DNA of 64,000 nt from Branchipolynoe longqiensis (GCA_030323885.1 CM059194.1:1861889-1925888); one strand, 5' to 3'. Positions 19,201 to 30,949 are shown, counted from the stretch's first letter. The notes: generated from the letters alone by a model not told the origin. A program made the numbers and translations.

Positions 19201-22200
19201 CAGAATTTGAGTTGAGGCCTACACAAAGTAAGGCTCCAATGAGAGAAGACAACGATGGTGGTCATCTTGTGATTGACTTTGGTGACAACCTGAATCGGAA
19301 CACAAACAATAATAATGTGAATTCAACACCAGCTATTTTGAAGGCGGTGTCACTGGCCACTGCGAATAGCATGGTGGCCCGGCCAACCATGGTGCCTGTC
19401 ACTTTGAGTGTGAAGAGGGACGTATTGGATACGCGACCAAACCCCACACCGGTAGTCACTTCAGCTGCGACAAAGCTGACCAAGAAGGGCACTGTCCCCG
19501 TCCGCGAGGCAGTGGACCCAGCAAAGTATGTTCGATTGCAGGATGTTGACGGGGTCCGGTACGCTTGCTCCAAGTGTGGCAATGTATACAAGTGGCGCAA
19601 GTCCCTTAACAAACACTGGAAGGAGAAGCATGATGGTGAAATCCCTGTCCCAGCTTCCGGCTCCTTCAATATCCTCAACATACCTCATATCAAAGGAGGA
19701 AACACTCCCCAGTATTCCACACCCAAGTCATCCACAACGTCGTCTCGCACTCTCATCACTCCGTCGATGCTCACCTCTTCTGGCGCCATCTCATCCTATG
19801 CACTCGACAAGTACATCGTTGACATGGGTGCGCAGAGTGGTGGAAGGTCAATCCAGGCTTCTTCCTTTCCAAGTAACAACTCCTCAGCTGCTGCTGCTGC
19901 AGCTGCCGCCGTGCTGGCCACACGGAGCATGCTCAGTCCGGGTTTTAATTCCATGATGCATCCTGCAAGCATTCCATTTTCACACCTACCAGCTAAGCAG
20001 CCCAGCCTCAATAGCATGCGCTTCGTGAAGCCTGAAGTAACTGCCTCTGCAAATGTCATCTCTAAATTCTGCAACTTCAGTGGGCTGCCTACATATTCAC
20101 ATGACAAGATGCGGTTGCCAACGCAACTACCTCCACCGGCAGCCCATGCGCAAAGCCTACTCAAGCATGACATTCAGGAGAAAGACAGCTTGGATGATAT
20201 GCCGCTTGATCTGTCTAAGAAGTCCACTCTTGTCACGTGTGCCACCAACCTCACATCTGCATCACCAGCTCTAAGCAGCTCGAGACCAGGCTCTTCGACA
20301 ATGGGGGACCAGCCTCTGGATTTCTCAGTGAAGTCCAATCCAGGCTCTGAGCGGTCAACGCCAATTCACACCAGTCGGTCATCTCGTGTCAACATGGACA
20401 CTGATGACCAGCTGGACCATCAACCATGGATGAGGACAACAAGTACACCCGATTCGGATATCTACAGTAACCTTCAATGCTACAAGTGCCCGTTTGTTGC
20501 CAGCAACAAGGGAAGCTTTGAGGAGCACTTGGAGCAGCACACCAACTACAGCCAGAACCCGCAGTGTGCTCAGTGCAAGCAGCACTTCAGCTCCAACAAT
20601 GAGCTTACGCAGCACTTTGGAATTCACCACCTACCCATCCTGAATCACATCGACAGGGCCGATGGTGAAATTGGTGATGGTCAGGATGCAGGACCGGTAT
20701 CCGTATCCACTCCGGAAGCTGGCGGTCAGCTGTATCTGTACCTCACAAAGTCACGCGAGTCAGAGGAAGAGCAGTGTGTTGTGTGCAATGCCAAGTTCCC
20801 GAGGCAGAGTGACCTCGCCAGACACTTCACGCACCTCCATCCTGACCTACCCAACCCATACTCAAAGAAGCGCAGCCTGGAGGCGGAGAGTAGCGAAAGC
20901 GAGCCATGGCAAAAGGTGTCAAAATTTGAGCAGTACGGTAGCAATGAAGGAAAGCAAGGTACCACAGAGGGAGAGCTCGAGTGTGAGCAGTGTAGCTTTG
21001 TGGCTAGAGACATTGCTGAGATGGCGCGCCATCAGCTGGTCCACTCCTTCAACCGCCCCCATGCCTGCACAATGTGCGGCTTCAGTTCGAAGAGTCGCGA
21101 TGAGCTTCAAAGCCACATGTGGAAGTACCATCCAACACAGGCTGAGGAGCTAGCCCTCATGGCCACCAGTGGCGAAGCAACTCCGGTGTCTCTGACCAAG
21201 GTGAAGATTTCCTCGATGGGCAACAGTGAGGAGAACTTGAACCAAAATGCCGCCGACACAAGTGGAAGCAGTGCACACAGTGGAGAGTTTGGTAGTGATG
21301 ATGTCATCATTGTCACCCCGAACACAACTGAAGTTCCTCTTGTGCGAGGCCGCAAGATTGGCAAGGGTGGTACATCCAGCGCAGAGATCCTTCTTCCATA
21401 CAAATGTTCCGTGTGTGAGTACCGTGCTCGGTGGCCTTCCGAAATCACACAACACATGAAAAACCATTCAGATGAGAAGCCATACCATTGCCCTCGCTGT
21501 ACTTATAAGTCAAAATGGAAATGGGATGTTGTGAAACACCTGAAGCGGTGTGGCGGAGGCACCGTGAAGGACGTCATCGACACATCTCGCCATCACCGGA
21601 AGTCCGACACGGAGGACACGTCCTCATCAATGAGCAACCAGTCGGTAGTCAAGCAACTGCAGTTCCGCAACTTGAGTCCGAAGCAGACCACACTCTCAAA
21701 TGGTCCACCCAATGTGACTGTGCTTCCATCAAGCTCCCCAGGTCACATGGGCTCACAGGAAGGCCTTGGCAGCTACTCGCCAACCAGTTTATCCTCGGAA
21801 GTCATGAACTACACATGCAATGTCTCTTCCCCAACTAACAGTATCTCGCCAGAGCCGGTGAGTCTGAATGCTGGCATTGACTGCGGGGAGTTTGAAAAGG
21901 CTAGAAACCAGGTGTTTGACAACCTCAGCAATGAGGGACTCCACAATTGTCTGCAGTGTCCTTTTGATGCCAACAGTCCAGCTGAACTGAAGCGTCACTG
22001 CAGAGTGCATTCAGATGAGAAGCCGTTCACCTGTCAGACTTGTGGGTACAGCTCTAAGTGGAAGTGTGACCTCAAGAAACACGTTCGGACCTACAACCAT
22101 CGGCCGGCTCCCAGATCGCACGATGGCCTCAACCTGGACGATGATGACAAGGCGAAGGATGGAAGTGGGAAATTCCTGTCTGGAGATGAAGAAATTCTAA

Positions 22201-25200
22201 GCAGCTCAGATGAAATGACCGTTGTCACCCCGATACAAGTCAAACCACGTTCTGTGTCACCTCTGGAATCGCCAACACCGAAACCGACGCTGTACAAATG
22301 TGACAAGTGCCAATATGTAACATACAAGAAAAACTTCCTTGATGGCCACATGAAGATCCACAGGACAACGCATGAAAAAAGTGGCAAGTTGAAATGCAAG
22401 CAATGTGATTTTAATGCTTCTGACTTGCCATCCTTTCTTCAGCACAAACTAACGCACTCAACTCATCACGCATCTGATATGGCATCCACTGTTGTGACAG
22501 CGGATGTCATCCCGGTGAACATGGACTCTAGAGTCGGGGTTGAAACTAGTCCACAGCGTCACCGCAGGAAGCCGATGAAGTACCTCACTTGTTGCAAGTG
22601 TCCGTACAATTGTCTGCAGCAGACTAGACTGGACATCCACGAGTCACTGCACAAGCCACGTGGGGTGGGTTCACTGACCTGCAAGTTCTGTGATTACAAT
22701 GTGCACAACCAGGCACTTCTACACCAGCACATGAAGCTGCACCCTGACTATGACTCCTGGTACAATAGCCACACGCATCCACTGGATGATGCGCTTCTCG
22801 CGGAGTCAGAATCTGTGGTGATGAATGATGCAGAGCTGGAGGAATCCCTTCAGGCCTTTGCGACAACCGGAGATGATGCAGTGAAGCTGAACTCAAAAAA
22901 CGGATCTGGGGGAATGAAGCTGATGTTGGCCAACCCCGCAGAGAGTGGGGAGGGTTTTCAGTGTAGTAAGTGTACATTCCACTGTGAGAGCCATGTTCAG
23001 TTTGAAAGCCACATCAGGCAGCATGGATCTCGCCAGCCGTACTTATGCGAATATTGCGACTGGAGTGTCGACCGGCTGAATAACTTGTACAAGCATGTCC
23101 GTGAGGTGCATCCGCATCAATTGACACTGCGCGAATCATCCGACGGCAACAATACCTCAAGAGAAGGCACTCCGGCGGCTGAAGAGAAGAAGATGGAAGG
23201 TTCCAATAGTCATCGAAAGCCAGCAGCTAGAGTGGAGACCTGTGCTGATTGTGGCTACATCTCGGATAACTATGTCAAAATGACAGCTCATAAATTGAAG
23301 CACAAGTTTGAGAGCATCAAGAAGTGTCACTACTGTAGCGAGACGATGGTGACGAGCAGCCAAATGCTTGAACACCTGAGTGTCGTTCACGATGTGAATG
23401 CCACAAGTGTTGAAGAACACCGAGTGAAGTTAGCGGTAGACAATCAGAAGCGGACCAGGTCACGTTCCTCCTCGATGGGGGACTACTCTTCACGGCAGCT
23501 GATTGATGTCAAGGGCCAGCAGGTGTATCTACTGCACAACGGGAGCAGGAAGGTGTTTGCCTGCCCAATGTGTTCATACAGGACCAACAACTCATCACAC
23601 TGCGGGACGCATGTGCAGCAGCACGGGAGTAACCGGAAGTACACGTGTGAGTACTGCGACTACAGCCTCGAGCAGCTCGGTCATATATTCCACCACATGA
23701 AGATGTGTCATTCAAATGAGATAGACACAAGCGACACTGAGACGGAGGCTCCGGTGGAAAAGACCCTGAAGCGGGGTGCAGGTGGTACTCACACGGCTGA
23801 AAGGCTGATCTGTTTGCGCTGCCCATATTCGACAAAGAGTGGTGAGATGTTTCAGCGGCATAAGGATTGGCATGATTATAATGGCCAGTTCAAATGCACG
23901 CAATGCGACTACAGCGTTGACACAAAAAACCTCCTGCAAGAGCACTTGCTTGTGCACATGAATAATAATACGCCAAGAAAGAGAAGAGTTCTCAGCGCTA
24001 TAAAGTCTCAGCAGCATAAGGTTGTCTATAAGCCGGTTCTTCAAAAGGCTGCAACTCCTATGCCTGCAGGCAAGGGGAGAAGGAAGATACGCTACTGTTG
24101 TGCTAAATGTCCATACTCAACAGCTTGCAAGAGCAACATCATCAAGCATCACAAATTGCATATGGTACCCAGCAAGTATAAGTGCCCGCAATGTGATTAT
24201 AGTGTCAGGAGGTACTTCCTATTAAAGCAACACCTCAGCTTTCATGGTAAGGCTGACACTAATGAGAAAGGTGCTTATACCGAAGTCTATCTGGATGCAG
24301 GTGAACTGAGCACAGAAGGTACGAATGGCAAGAAATTCACTAAATCAGACACGGTCTTGAATTGTGGCGAGTGTCCCTTCTGCACATACAATGTGGTGGA
24401 AATGAAGAAGCATCGGCAACTTCATGGTGGAAAGAAGCGCTTCCGCTGCAATTATTGCACATTTAGCCATGCAGGTCGCAGGCAAATCGACCAGCACAAG
24501 CTCCTTCATTCAGACCAGGCCGGCTTCATCGTCAGCCCTGATCTCAAGAGGCTGCTCAGAAAAACGCCCAGCACAAAGAGTTCTATGCTTCCAAAGCTCC
24601 GAATAGTCATTAAGCCAGCCACAAACAAGATTGTCCGAAGAGATGCTGCCTCGAAAAAGCCGTACAAATGCAAATGGTGTCCATTCACATGTAACACACG
24701 TCAAAGCTATCAGAGCCACAAGCGACAGCACGGTAGTGTGGGATCGTACCAGTGTAAGTATTGCAGCTATTCTGTCGGACGTGCTAGTCTGCTGCACCAG
24801 CATACACAACTCCATGAGGCTTCGCGCGTGAGTGCGAGAAGCTTCGGCAAGAAAAGACTGCGGTGTCGGAAATGTCCATACCATACACACAGCAAGCCAC
24901 TTCTTGATCTCCACTTCAGGATGCACCGCTGCCAGCAACTCGAGTTAAGTGATTGTGAGACCAGGTTAGGCTACAAATGTGAGTGCTGTCCCTATGAGAC
25001 GAACAGTAAAAGCAACTTTGAAAACCACAAGGAGCAGCATGAGGTGAGCACCAAGCTGGATTGCCTGTACTGTGACTACAGCTCCTCCCTCACCACGCAG
25101 CTTGGCACACACATCAAATTGCACCGGCCGGGGGAGAATCTAGAAGCGCCAGTGCTGCAGGGGCTCATTTCGCGGGCGAAGAGGTCCGCAGATGTTGCTC

Positions 25201-25400
25201 CAAGACTGGACCGCGCGCTAGGCTTGGCCAATGCTGATGCTGGAACTATGCCGGATGGACTTGCGGAGCTGTCAAATAACAACAACAAGGATATCTGCAT
25301 CCTGGAGGCCACCTGTCAGTATTGTGAGCGAAACTTCTCTGACGAGGCTGCGAAGAACCGACACGAACAGCAGCACCTGATTGGCGTCAGTTCGAGCTGA
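13271..25400 (+). CDS. Giant 34-finger C2H2 zinc-finger protein, two exons
   Basis: I join 13271-13526 and 18580-25400. Exon 1 ends CCT-T before GTGAGT, exon 2 follows CTCTTGCAG with two bases AT, and the phases fit. The product has 2,358 residues. Exon 1 (85 residues) is rich in Pro, His and Ala with a run of His. C2H2 fingers run from about residue 120 to 2350. I count 34, mostly in pairs with a C-x-x-CPY/CPF finger followed by a C-x-x-CDY finger, as in REST- or ZNF142-like proteins. The tenth ends in Cys (HLKRC). Between fingers 3 and 4 lie an Ala run (about 522) and two CtBP-binding-like motifs, PLDLS (627-631) and PLDFS (664-668). Likely a nuclear DNA-binding repressor. The orthologue is not resolved. 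The start has a good context (-3 G, +4 G). Confidence 0.88.
13583..14175. mobile_element. MITE family B copy with a tandemly expanded left end
   Basis: The right end '...cagggttttgcgcctgaact' mirrors the left end 'tgaggaattcaggcacaaaa'. The left end is repeated about four times at roughly 118-base spacing (13585, 13701, 13821, 13939), each unit carrying 'taattttaattctcacta'. It lies in intron 1 of the zinc-finger gene. Confidence 0.85.
14176..14429 (+). other. Intron sequence, nothing recognised
   Basis: Part of intron 1 of the zinc-finger gene; no repeat or coding signal seen. Confidence 0.4.
14430..14836 (+). repeat. Tandem duplication, about 204 bp x 2
   Basis: Each unit begins 'gatgtcggcatc' (14430 and 14634), continues through 'aaattatcctagaaacaaat' and 'ttccaaca' and ends 'accgatcgacg' with further GACGCCGACA motifs. 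Confidence 0.85.
15064..15333 (-). repeat. Ngaro-2 split direct repeat B2
   Basis: Copy of 15639-15906: 'gcgagaaggaagaacagagg' through 'ggggctcatgaggagcag' to 'ccgaggagccctcc'. Confidence 0.9.
15334..15383 (-). other. Ngaro-2 spacer between A2 and B2 with G-runs
   Basis: Contains 'gttgggtgggtgggtgga' on the + strand, close to the motif in the 44-nt spacer of the first element. Absent from A1 and B1. Confidence 0.65.
15384..15638 (-). repeat. Ngaro-2 split direct repeat A2
   Basis: Copy of 17661-17908: 'ggagaaagggctgagagctg' through 'ccttccctcgcatcaaacga' to 'gcattacgaccaatg'. Divergence from A1 includes small indels in the middle. Confidence 0.9.
15639..15906 (-). repeat. Ngaro-2 split direct repeat B1
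   Basis: Inner B copy, abutting A2. A2-B1 reads 'accaatgcgcgagaagg', the retained circle junction. Confidence 0.9.
16012..16482 (-). pseudogene. Ngaro-2 ORF2 remnant (N-terminal part only)
   Basis: A 156-residue Pro/Arg/His-rich frame overlapping the gag end by 38 nt. It occupies the position of the RT-RNase H ORF of the first element but stops before any RT motif. It most likely represents the poorly conserved N-terminal extension left by the internal deletion. The composition is so GC-rich that an open frame could also arise by chance. Confidence 0.45.
16445..17608 (-). CDS. Ngaro-2 gag-like protein
   Basis: 387 residues from the Met at 17608. An upstream in-frame Met at 17656 exists, but the later one aligns with the first element's gag (MPGRGKGKSRRSS versus MPKVQKVKS), so I prefer it. 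The N-terminal 170 residues are Pro/Ser/Ala-rich and probably disordered. A conserved segment YSETIFSWIADGRLPQGW (about 245-262) matches the first gag's YSEKIFNMIADKRLPNGW. The C-terminal cysteine/histidine cluster CSAWNRDPTSCDR, HVCAYC and HSEAGCRTK also matches. The frame is open despite loss of all enzymatic ORFs, so gag may have been kept under selection or lost its partners recently. Confidence 0.85.
   Translation of the reverse strand: MPGRGKGKSRRSSKTSGMATPGPSSGSPGSPVPCTAPTSPAAPSGQPSSETALLIEAITRLTRRMDRDLDERGEAQGATRSPPPTPRREPACSLHHVPAPRAYAAAGSRPPPPPQATQPEGPHLHCQGYTRAHASSAPPPTYRQDPEEYSPASAADAVREILASAEARHTVRRRGIPADYLFPCDLVERGPGRKAVKLGEATKDEYSLALLSMVNHPSFPDHSLQGLHQHHLTLMRDILIHPWPTVRRYSETIFSWIADGRLPQGWHDPVALNALRVDSLTTPTTPATPPPRGDEGARGAHLPRQQVDTRTAYDRHAHGAPCSAWNRDPTSCDRAPLGEAHGEVGDRRRHVCAYCANVRRILTMHSEAGCRTKQARERQTPAASADF
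17661..17908 (-). repeat. Ngaro-2 split direct repeat A1
   Basis: Outer 5' terminus on the - strand, a diverged copy of 15384-15638. The host SINE resumes immediately at 17909. Confidence 0.9.
18016..18302 (-). mobile_element. MITE family A copy, one end truncated
   Basis: Reverse-oriented relative to 31245-31599: 'actctgatgaaaacatcaaa', 'gatctaacttagatac'-like core and 'aaggtagattataacaatca'. It abuts the SINE tail on the left and MITE family C on the right. Confidence 0.7.
18305..18464. mobile_element. MITE family C copy (160 bp, CAGT ends)
   Basis: Left 'cagtaaaacctgaccatggg' and right 'ggtcggttagaaaggttttactg' (read with the final bases at 18464) are inverted repeats. Same family as 29194-29382. 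CAGT termini fit the Tc1/mariner superfamily. It sits just 115 bases before exon 2 of the zinc-finger gene. Confidence 0.8.
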
Positions 25401-25612
25401 TGATGCTCTTGCTGTTGTGCTAGGTGAATGTCGGTGTTGCCAAATTTCATGGACATTACTCATACATGCATGTCCTGCCCCCCGCACCACCACACTCCCA
25501 CCTTCTTCCATTATCCCAGCATGTTGGGTGTACACTGCTCGACAATGTGTGATGTTTTAAGTAACTGGTACCCACTAGGATATGTACATCCATGTATATA
25601 TCATATGCATGC

Positions 25613-25649
<37 letters not shown>

Positions 25650-27500
25650 GAGCTAAGCAAAATACTGCATGCATTACTACACTGCTTGGTGGTATTAACG
25701 GTCTCTGTGAGACAGAGTACCCAGCAACACCTTGCCAGGATCCATATATGAAATGAGACATACTGCATCCCAATGACAGGCCCATTGGATGTGAAAAAGG
25801 AGAGATATGGACTGTAGAGTACATGGTGTTCCACTGGACGACCAAGTACTCTCCCCAAGAGACCTCAGGCCTGTAGACACACCTGTAAACAGTGTTGATG
25901 CTGGTTATTTCCAGTCAGACAGATGTCATTTCATGGTGAAAGCAGCACTAGAGGTGAAATCTCCCCTCCCTCCTTCTCTCAATCTGGTTCTTTCTTTACC
26001 TTTCTCTATTGTGGACTAGTGACGGACCTAGTGATTCATTTACAGTATTACCGGAGGTCTTATTAGAAATAGTATGAGGAGAAAGTCTGATTTTGAGTGA
26101 AGTCACTCTGGAAGGTACCAGTCAATGCAGCATTTTGGGCCTCTTGTGTCAGGCAGGAAGCATCCGCTTCTACTACTTCCGTCTGACCTGCGCAGACCAG
26201 CAACAAGTTGATGCCTCCATTTTCTTTTTATTATATACTAATAAGCTTTATTCTTAAAGGTGGCTGTGCATGAGAGTGCATGACGTGGTGTACAGTGTGC
26301 ACAGGATTGTGGGTGATTTTTGCCTTGCGGTCATGTGAGCACGTATGCGGTCAGGGCAGAGCGAACGAAGCGAAAAGGACAGCGAAAGGCTGAAATGACA
26401 GGATTATTACGCAAGCGAAGTTCTGTCCGCATATGGAACTGGTGCATAGCCATCTTTATGTAGGTGTACAGCCTGGTTCTGCTGGTTACTGGTTCACAAA
26501 CATGGGATATGCCACAATCCGGACCATAACCAGCTAAGGCAGTGCCCTGTCTATGGCTGCTCTGCTGTGTCGCTGTTACCAGCGACTCTTTGGTGAACTA
26601 ACAAAAACCTGTGACTGAGTATTATTAACTGCAGGAGTGTAGATTTTTGACATATCCTATCATGTACCCTTCTCGTCATATATCTAGGTCTTAGCCAATT
26701 GGTTCAATGACTGACTGGCTCATTCTACGTGTTCAGGATATACTTGGGTGTTATAATATCCCTTTAGGAAATTCTTAACTGCCATTATGTACTTAAGAAT
26801 AGGTTGTCTAGCTAGTTGTACGGTTCAAACATTATGATAATTAACTATTACGGACAGTTTATCTTGTCAACAGGAGGTGGAAGTGACCAGAAGATGGTCA
26901 TTCTGCAGGTGGATTTTTCTCTCGCCTTTTCCTTTCTGTTTTAAATCTCAATGTGTGTTCACATTGACTATGGATTGTATTTTTTTTTTGGTGAGCGATA
27001 TAATATATATATATATATTTTATGATTGCATTTTTATGACGGTTTGAATGGTGACAAATACAAACAAAAACAAAAACACAAATCCATAATAATGATCTCT
27101 TTTTCATATAAAGATATACTGGGTTTTTTGTGTGTGCGTGTGTGCCTAAGGTTTAATGTTAAACCGGGTTTTATTACCCATGCACCTATTCCCTACTGTT
27201 AACTGATCTTTAACTTTCCTACTGTGTTATACTACATACATATGTACCAGGGATGGTTACTGTACTGCTGATTGTGTCTTCCTGTGCCTGTGCCTCGCTA
27301 TGCCTATCCATTCTGTCTGGACTATCCATAACCCTTTTTTGGCGTGACAGACAGACATACAGACAAGTTATATATCTATACATATATAATCGTTTTTGTG
27401 CTGGGAGCAACGTCAGCGATCTTATATACTGATGTTCAACCAGTAAGAGTTCAAAGTTTCACATTACACACGCATACTGCTGAATTGATGTATCAATCTA
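25401..27500 (+). other. Downstream of the zinc-finger gene; probable 3' UTR then intergenic
   Basis: No coding signal. A (TA)n tract lies at 25615-25645 and another at 26998-27018. No clear AATAAA directly downstream of the stop was found, so the transcript end is not placed. Nothing else recognised. Confidence 0.4.
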
Positions 27501-27502
27501 TC

Positions 27503-28154
27503 TGAAGGGTTCAGGTGCAAATAAACAACAAATGCCATCCAGGCTTAAATGAAAGCATGACTACCATGGTTGAGCTGCAGCTGCCATGTTTGAGCTAAAG
27601 CTGCCATGTTTGAGCTGAAGCTGCCACGTTTGAGCTGAAACTGCCATGTTTGAGCTGAAGCTGCCACATTTGAGCTGAGGCTGCCACATTTGAGCTGAAG
27701 TTGCCACGTTTCAGCTGAAGCTGCCATGTTTGAGCTGAAGCTGCCACATTTGAGATGAAGCTGCCATGTTTGAGCTGAAGCTGCCACATTTGAGCTGAGG
27801 CTGCCACATTTGAGCTGAAACTGCCATGTTTGAGCTGAAGCTGCCACATTTGAGCTGAAGCTGCCACATTTGAGCTGAAGTTGCCATGTTTCAGCTGAAG
27901 CTGCCATGTTTCAGCTGAAGCTGCCACATTTGAGATGAAGCTGCCATGTTTCAGCTGAAGCTGCCACGTTTGAGCTGAAGCTGCCATCATTCCGATAATC
28001 AAATACGTTTTTTCACAAGAGGCTTCCATGTCCCTTACACAATGCCATAATCGATATGGAATTGATAGACTTTAACTGGAAATCCCAACAATATATTCTA
28101 TTGGACAGAAAACAAGTCAAATGGATTTGTCGATTTTTGCGTCTGGACCCTTCA
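27503..28154. mobile_element. MITE family B relative carrying a minisatellite
   Basis: Left end 'tgaagggttcaggtgcaaat' and right end '...ttttgcgtctggacccttca' are imperfect inverted repeats related to the family B ends. The interior is largely a 20-base minisatellite (27580-27985). Confidence 0.65.
27580..27985. repeat. 20-bp minisatellite, about 20 units
   Basis: Unit 'gctgccatgtttgagctgaa' with variants acattt/acgttt/atgttt and gagatgaa. As 20 is not a multiple of 3, every frame repeats each 60 nt. The long - strand Ala/Gln/Trp/Ser frames here are by-products. There are no spacers, so it is not a CRISPR-like array. Confidence 0.95.
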
Positions 28155-28494
28155 TTTGTAGGACTGAAAATGGCCTCCTGCTTTCTCTTAAAGTAGCAGG
28201 TTGGGTAGTAAGTTGGATGAGGGCTTCATTCACCCTTCACGATTCACCCCAGAGCCCCTGCTGATTTCAGTCGTGGGCGAATTACAAAATATGACTCTTT
28301 GCTCAGACAATGCCAAAGGATCTTGTTCACGCAAAGAAACTGGAAACGAGAGCTTTATCCATGAGAGAACTTGTGAATGGGGAAAAGAAATAGTTTCTAA
28401 ACAGATTGAAGAACAGATGATCGCAGCAGGTAATTAGAGATATTGCAACTCCATCTACCCAAAACCACCACTACCACCACATCCAAATTTGATG
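28155..28494. other. No gene recognised
   Basis: A 78-codon open frame at 28201-28437 has no recognisable domain. Its codon pattern is not convincing, so it is not called. Confidence 0.3.
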
Positions 28495-28740
28495 ACCTAT
28501 AACATACTATTTGTCTCCTAGCCTGGCGCTCGGCATTAATAGGATAGGGCAAGTACTGGTTAGCTCAGTGTCAGGATAATGTGACTGAGTGGGATATTGG
28601 GTCATGGTTCTGGCAGCCTAATTTTTTCACAGTGGGGCAGCACAATAAAGTCACCATGAGTGTGCACTGTCACAAGTCGGTGCCCATCCTGATATGACCT
28701 TAGATGTTTCCAGGACGTAAAACTCGAACAAATAACCCGC
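28495..28740 (+). repeat. tRNA-SINE copy, head truncated
   Basis: Runs from 'ctagcctggcgctcggcatt' through 'tcaggataatgtgactgagt' and 'aaagtcaccatgagtgtgca' to 'tttccaggacgtaaaactcg'. This is the cleanest copy of the body. Confidence 0.85.
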
Positions 28741-29190
28741 CATTCAAATTTGATGGATCAGTGACTTTATGTATGATTAAATATCTGGTCACGTGATTTT
28801 ACGATGTATTCTTTACATGAATATTTATTGTATCTTAATGAAAGATTTGACGATTTGAGCTCAAATCCTGTAGATTGGGACCCATCTGCCCAGCACCATT
28901 GAACTTTCGGTTGCAGTACCCCATGGCTATTATTCTTAATTGTGTGATGTCACACGGGGAAGGGAATAGTGGACATAAGTTATAAGGCATACTCAACAAT
29001 GTTCAAATTTACGATAGGGTTTGCACCACTTTCCAAGTATCTGTCAGGTTATATCTACATTACCGAGAGAATTCATTATGTCTGAATGACACAAATAACC
29101 ACAGTTTGACCAGAACTACTCAAACCATGGTTAGGCTCTAAATAACTGAGAGAAACGTTCCAAATTATTCCTACTACTAGTCATCTTTGA
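28741..29190. other. No gene or repeat recognised
   Basis: AT-rich intergenic sequence. Confidence 0.4.
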
Positions 29191-29193
29191 TTA

Positions 29194-29382
29194 CAGTCAA
29201 ACCTTTTTAAATCGACCGACCATGGGACCGACTACAAGTGGTCCATATAGTAAGGAGGTGGTCGGTTTAGGGAGTTAGAATATCCTTACAATGGTATTGT
29301 TGGGACGCAAATAAAGCGATCGATATATATATATTCGAGAGTGGTCGATCTGTGGAGGTGGTCGGTTGGAGAGGTTTTACTG
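29194..29382. mobile_element. MITE family C copy (CAGT ends, TA flanks)
   Basis: Left 'cagtcaaacctttttaaatc', right '...cggttggagaggttttactg'. TA lies on the right flank and TTA on the left. The interior contains two 'gaggtggtcgg' motifs and a short TA run. Confidence 0.82.
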
Positions 29383-29467
29383 TATAATCATTGTGAATAA
29401 GTACATTTTGGCCATTGCCTGCAGATTATATTAGATAAAAGTGGTCTTATTTCAAGCAATATATTTA

Positions 29468-29620
29468 AAGCTGCATAATCGGATGGTTTTGAATTTCTTA
29501 GTCGAGACATATAAGGTTGATAATAATAACCTAATTTATTAGTTTGAGGTCACTTTGATCTTAAAGGTTTAATTTGAGCAATATCGGAAGTGAAAATGTG
29601 ACGTTAAATTTGATATGAAC
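29468..29620 (+). mobile_element. MITE family A fragment
   Basis: Starts 'aaagctgcataatcggatgg', followed by 'ttgataataataacctaatt' and 'gagcaatatcggaagtgaaa'. The right half is missing. Confidence 0.65.
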
Positions 29621-30127
29621 ACTGAAATGCTGGACATACTAGATTTGATGTATCTGTTTTGGGGCATATCACGATAGCACAACAAACATCGACCAGCAAT
29701 GACTGCGAGAGTGTTTTGGATTGAGAAATGGTATTCTTTTGCCCGGTTATACAGCTTTAGATTACATTAAAATTCTATTTGTTCCCATTGGTCGCGGTAT
29801 ACAACAGAGTCTTGCCATAGTCCGTTGTGTATTATTACACTGTTAAACAAATTGTCCATATTGCAAACCTCGTTTTCGATTAAGCGTGAATAAGATCTGT
29901 AAGCAACTGTTCGATGCAACTAACACTTTACTCATGTTTCTACGCTTTGCCTTTGGTCATTTCTGACCCCCAACCCCCATCCCCATGAATATATATATTA
30001 ATGCAATAATAGGTGAAGGAACACCTCAAGATCAAATGAGTGTGTAGGTATTGCTCAAATCTAATGTCTATTAAACCATTCTCATTTCTCACCTGTCTGC
30101 CAATCGTATCGTAGCGAAAATGGGTCT
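29621..30127. other. No gene or repeat recognised
   Basis: AT-rich intergenic sequence. Confidence 0.4.
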
Positions 30128-30545
30128 GTAATATATCATATATACTATATCATATATAATTATCATATATTATATGTAATATATAATATATCATATATAA
30201 TATATCGTATATAATATATCAAATATAATATATAGTATATCATATATAATATAACATATATAATATATCATATATAACATATCATATATTACATATCATA
30301 TATAATATATAATATATAATATATCATATATTATATATCATATATAATATATCACATAACATATATAATACATCATATATAACATAACATATATAATATA
30401 TCATATATAATATAACATATCATATATAATATACCATATAATATATCATATATAATATATAGTGTCATATATAATATAATATATAAAATAACATAATATA
30501 TCATATATAATATATGATTCATATATAATAATATTGATATTAATA
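30128..30545. repeat. Long AT tract of ATATATCATATATAAT units
   Basis: About 410 bases almost entirely A/T with C appearing every 10-20 bases in 'atatcatatataatat'-type units. It is self-complementary over short spans. Confidence 0.95.
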
Positions 30546-30949
30546 TCATTATATTACATACTGCTGTATTAAGTATGTGCCTTTTCACACACGTGAACAT
30601 AAGTCTATCTCAGGAACGCAAATTATGATTCCAAATTGGCTGAATTTTAAAGAATGTATCTTCATTCAGATCTCAGTCAAATATATAAACACATCCATTA
30701 TACACGAGTGCAGATTCTCTTCGGAGCATTTCTATGGTAGCGACAACTTCATTGTGGGAGCCTTCATTATTACGTACATCCCCATATTGCGGACCTAATT
30801 GTGTGTGGGGGAGAATGCCCGTGTGATGGGGGTTGACTCTATGTTATAAGATCCATTTTCGCTAGATATTATGTCAGGTGACGAGAGCTGAGCGAAATGT
30901 GGTTCTCGATTCCATCTTGCTGTTGGGTCCGGTTGCTATCACCACTACT

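Noticed and set aside
19262..25312. Antisense and shifted frames in the zinc-finger exon
   Set aside because: Shadows of the 34-finger reading frame; no independent domain.
27545..28029. Ala/Gln/Trp-rich frames and a CRISPR-like look
   Set aside because: Contiguous 20-bp minisatellite without spacers, in a eukaryotic genome.
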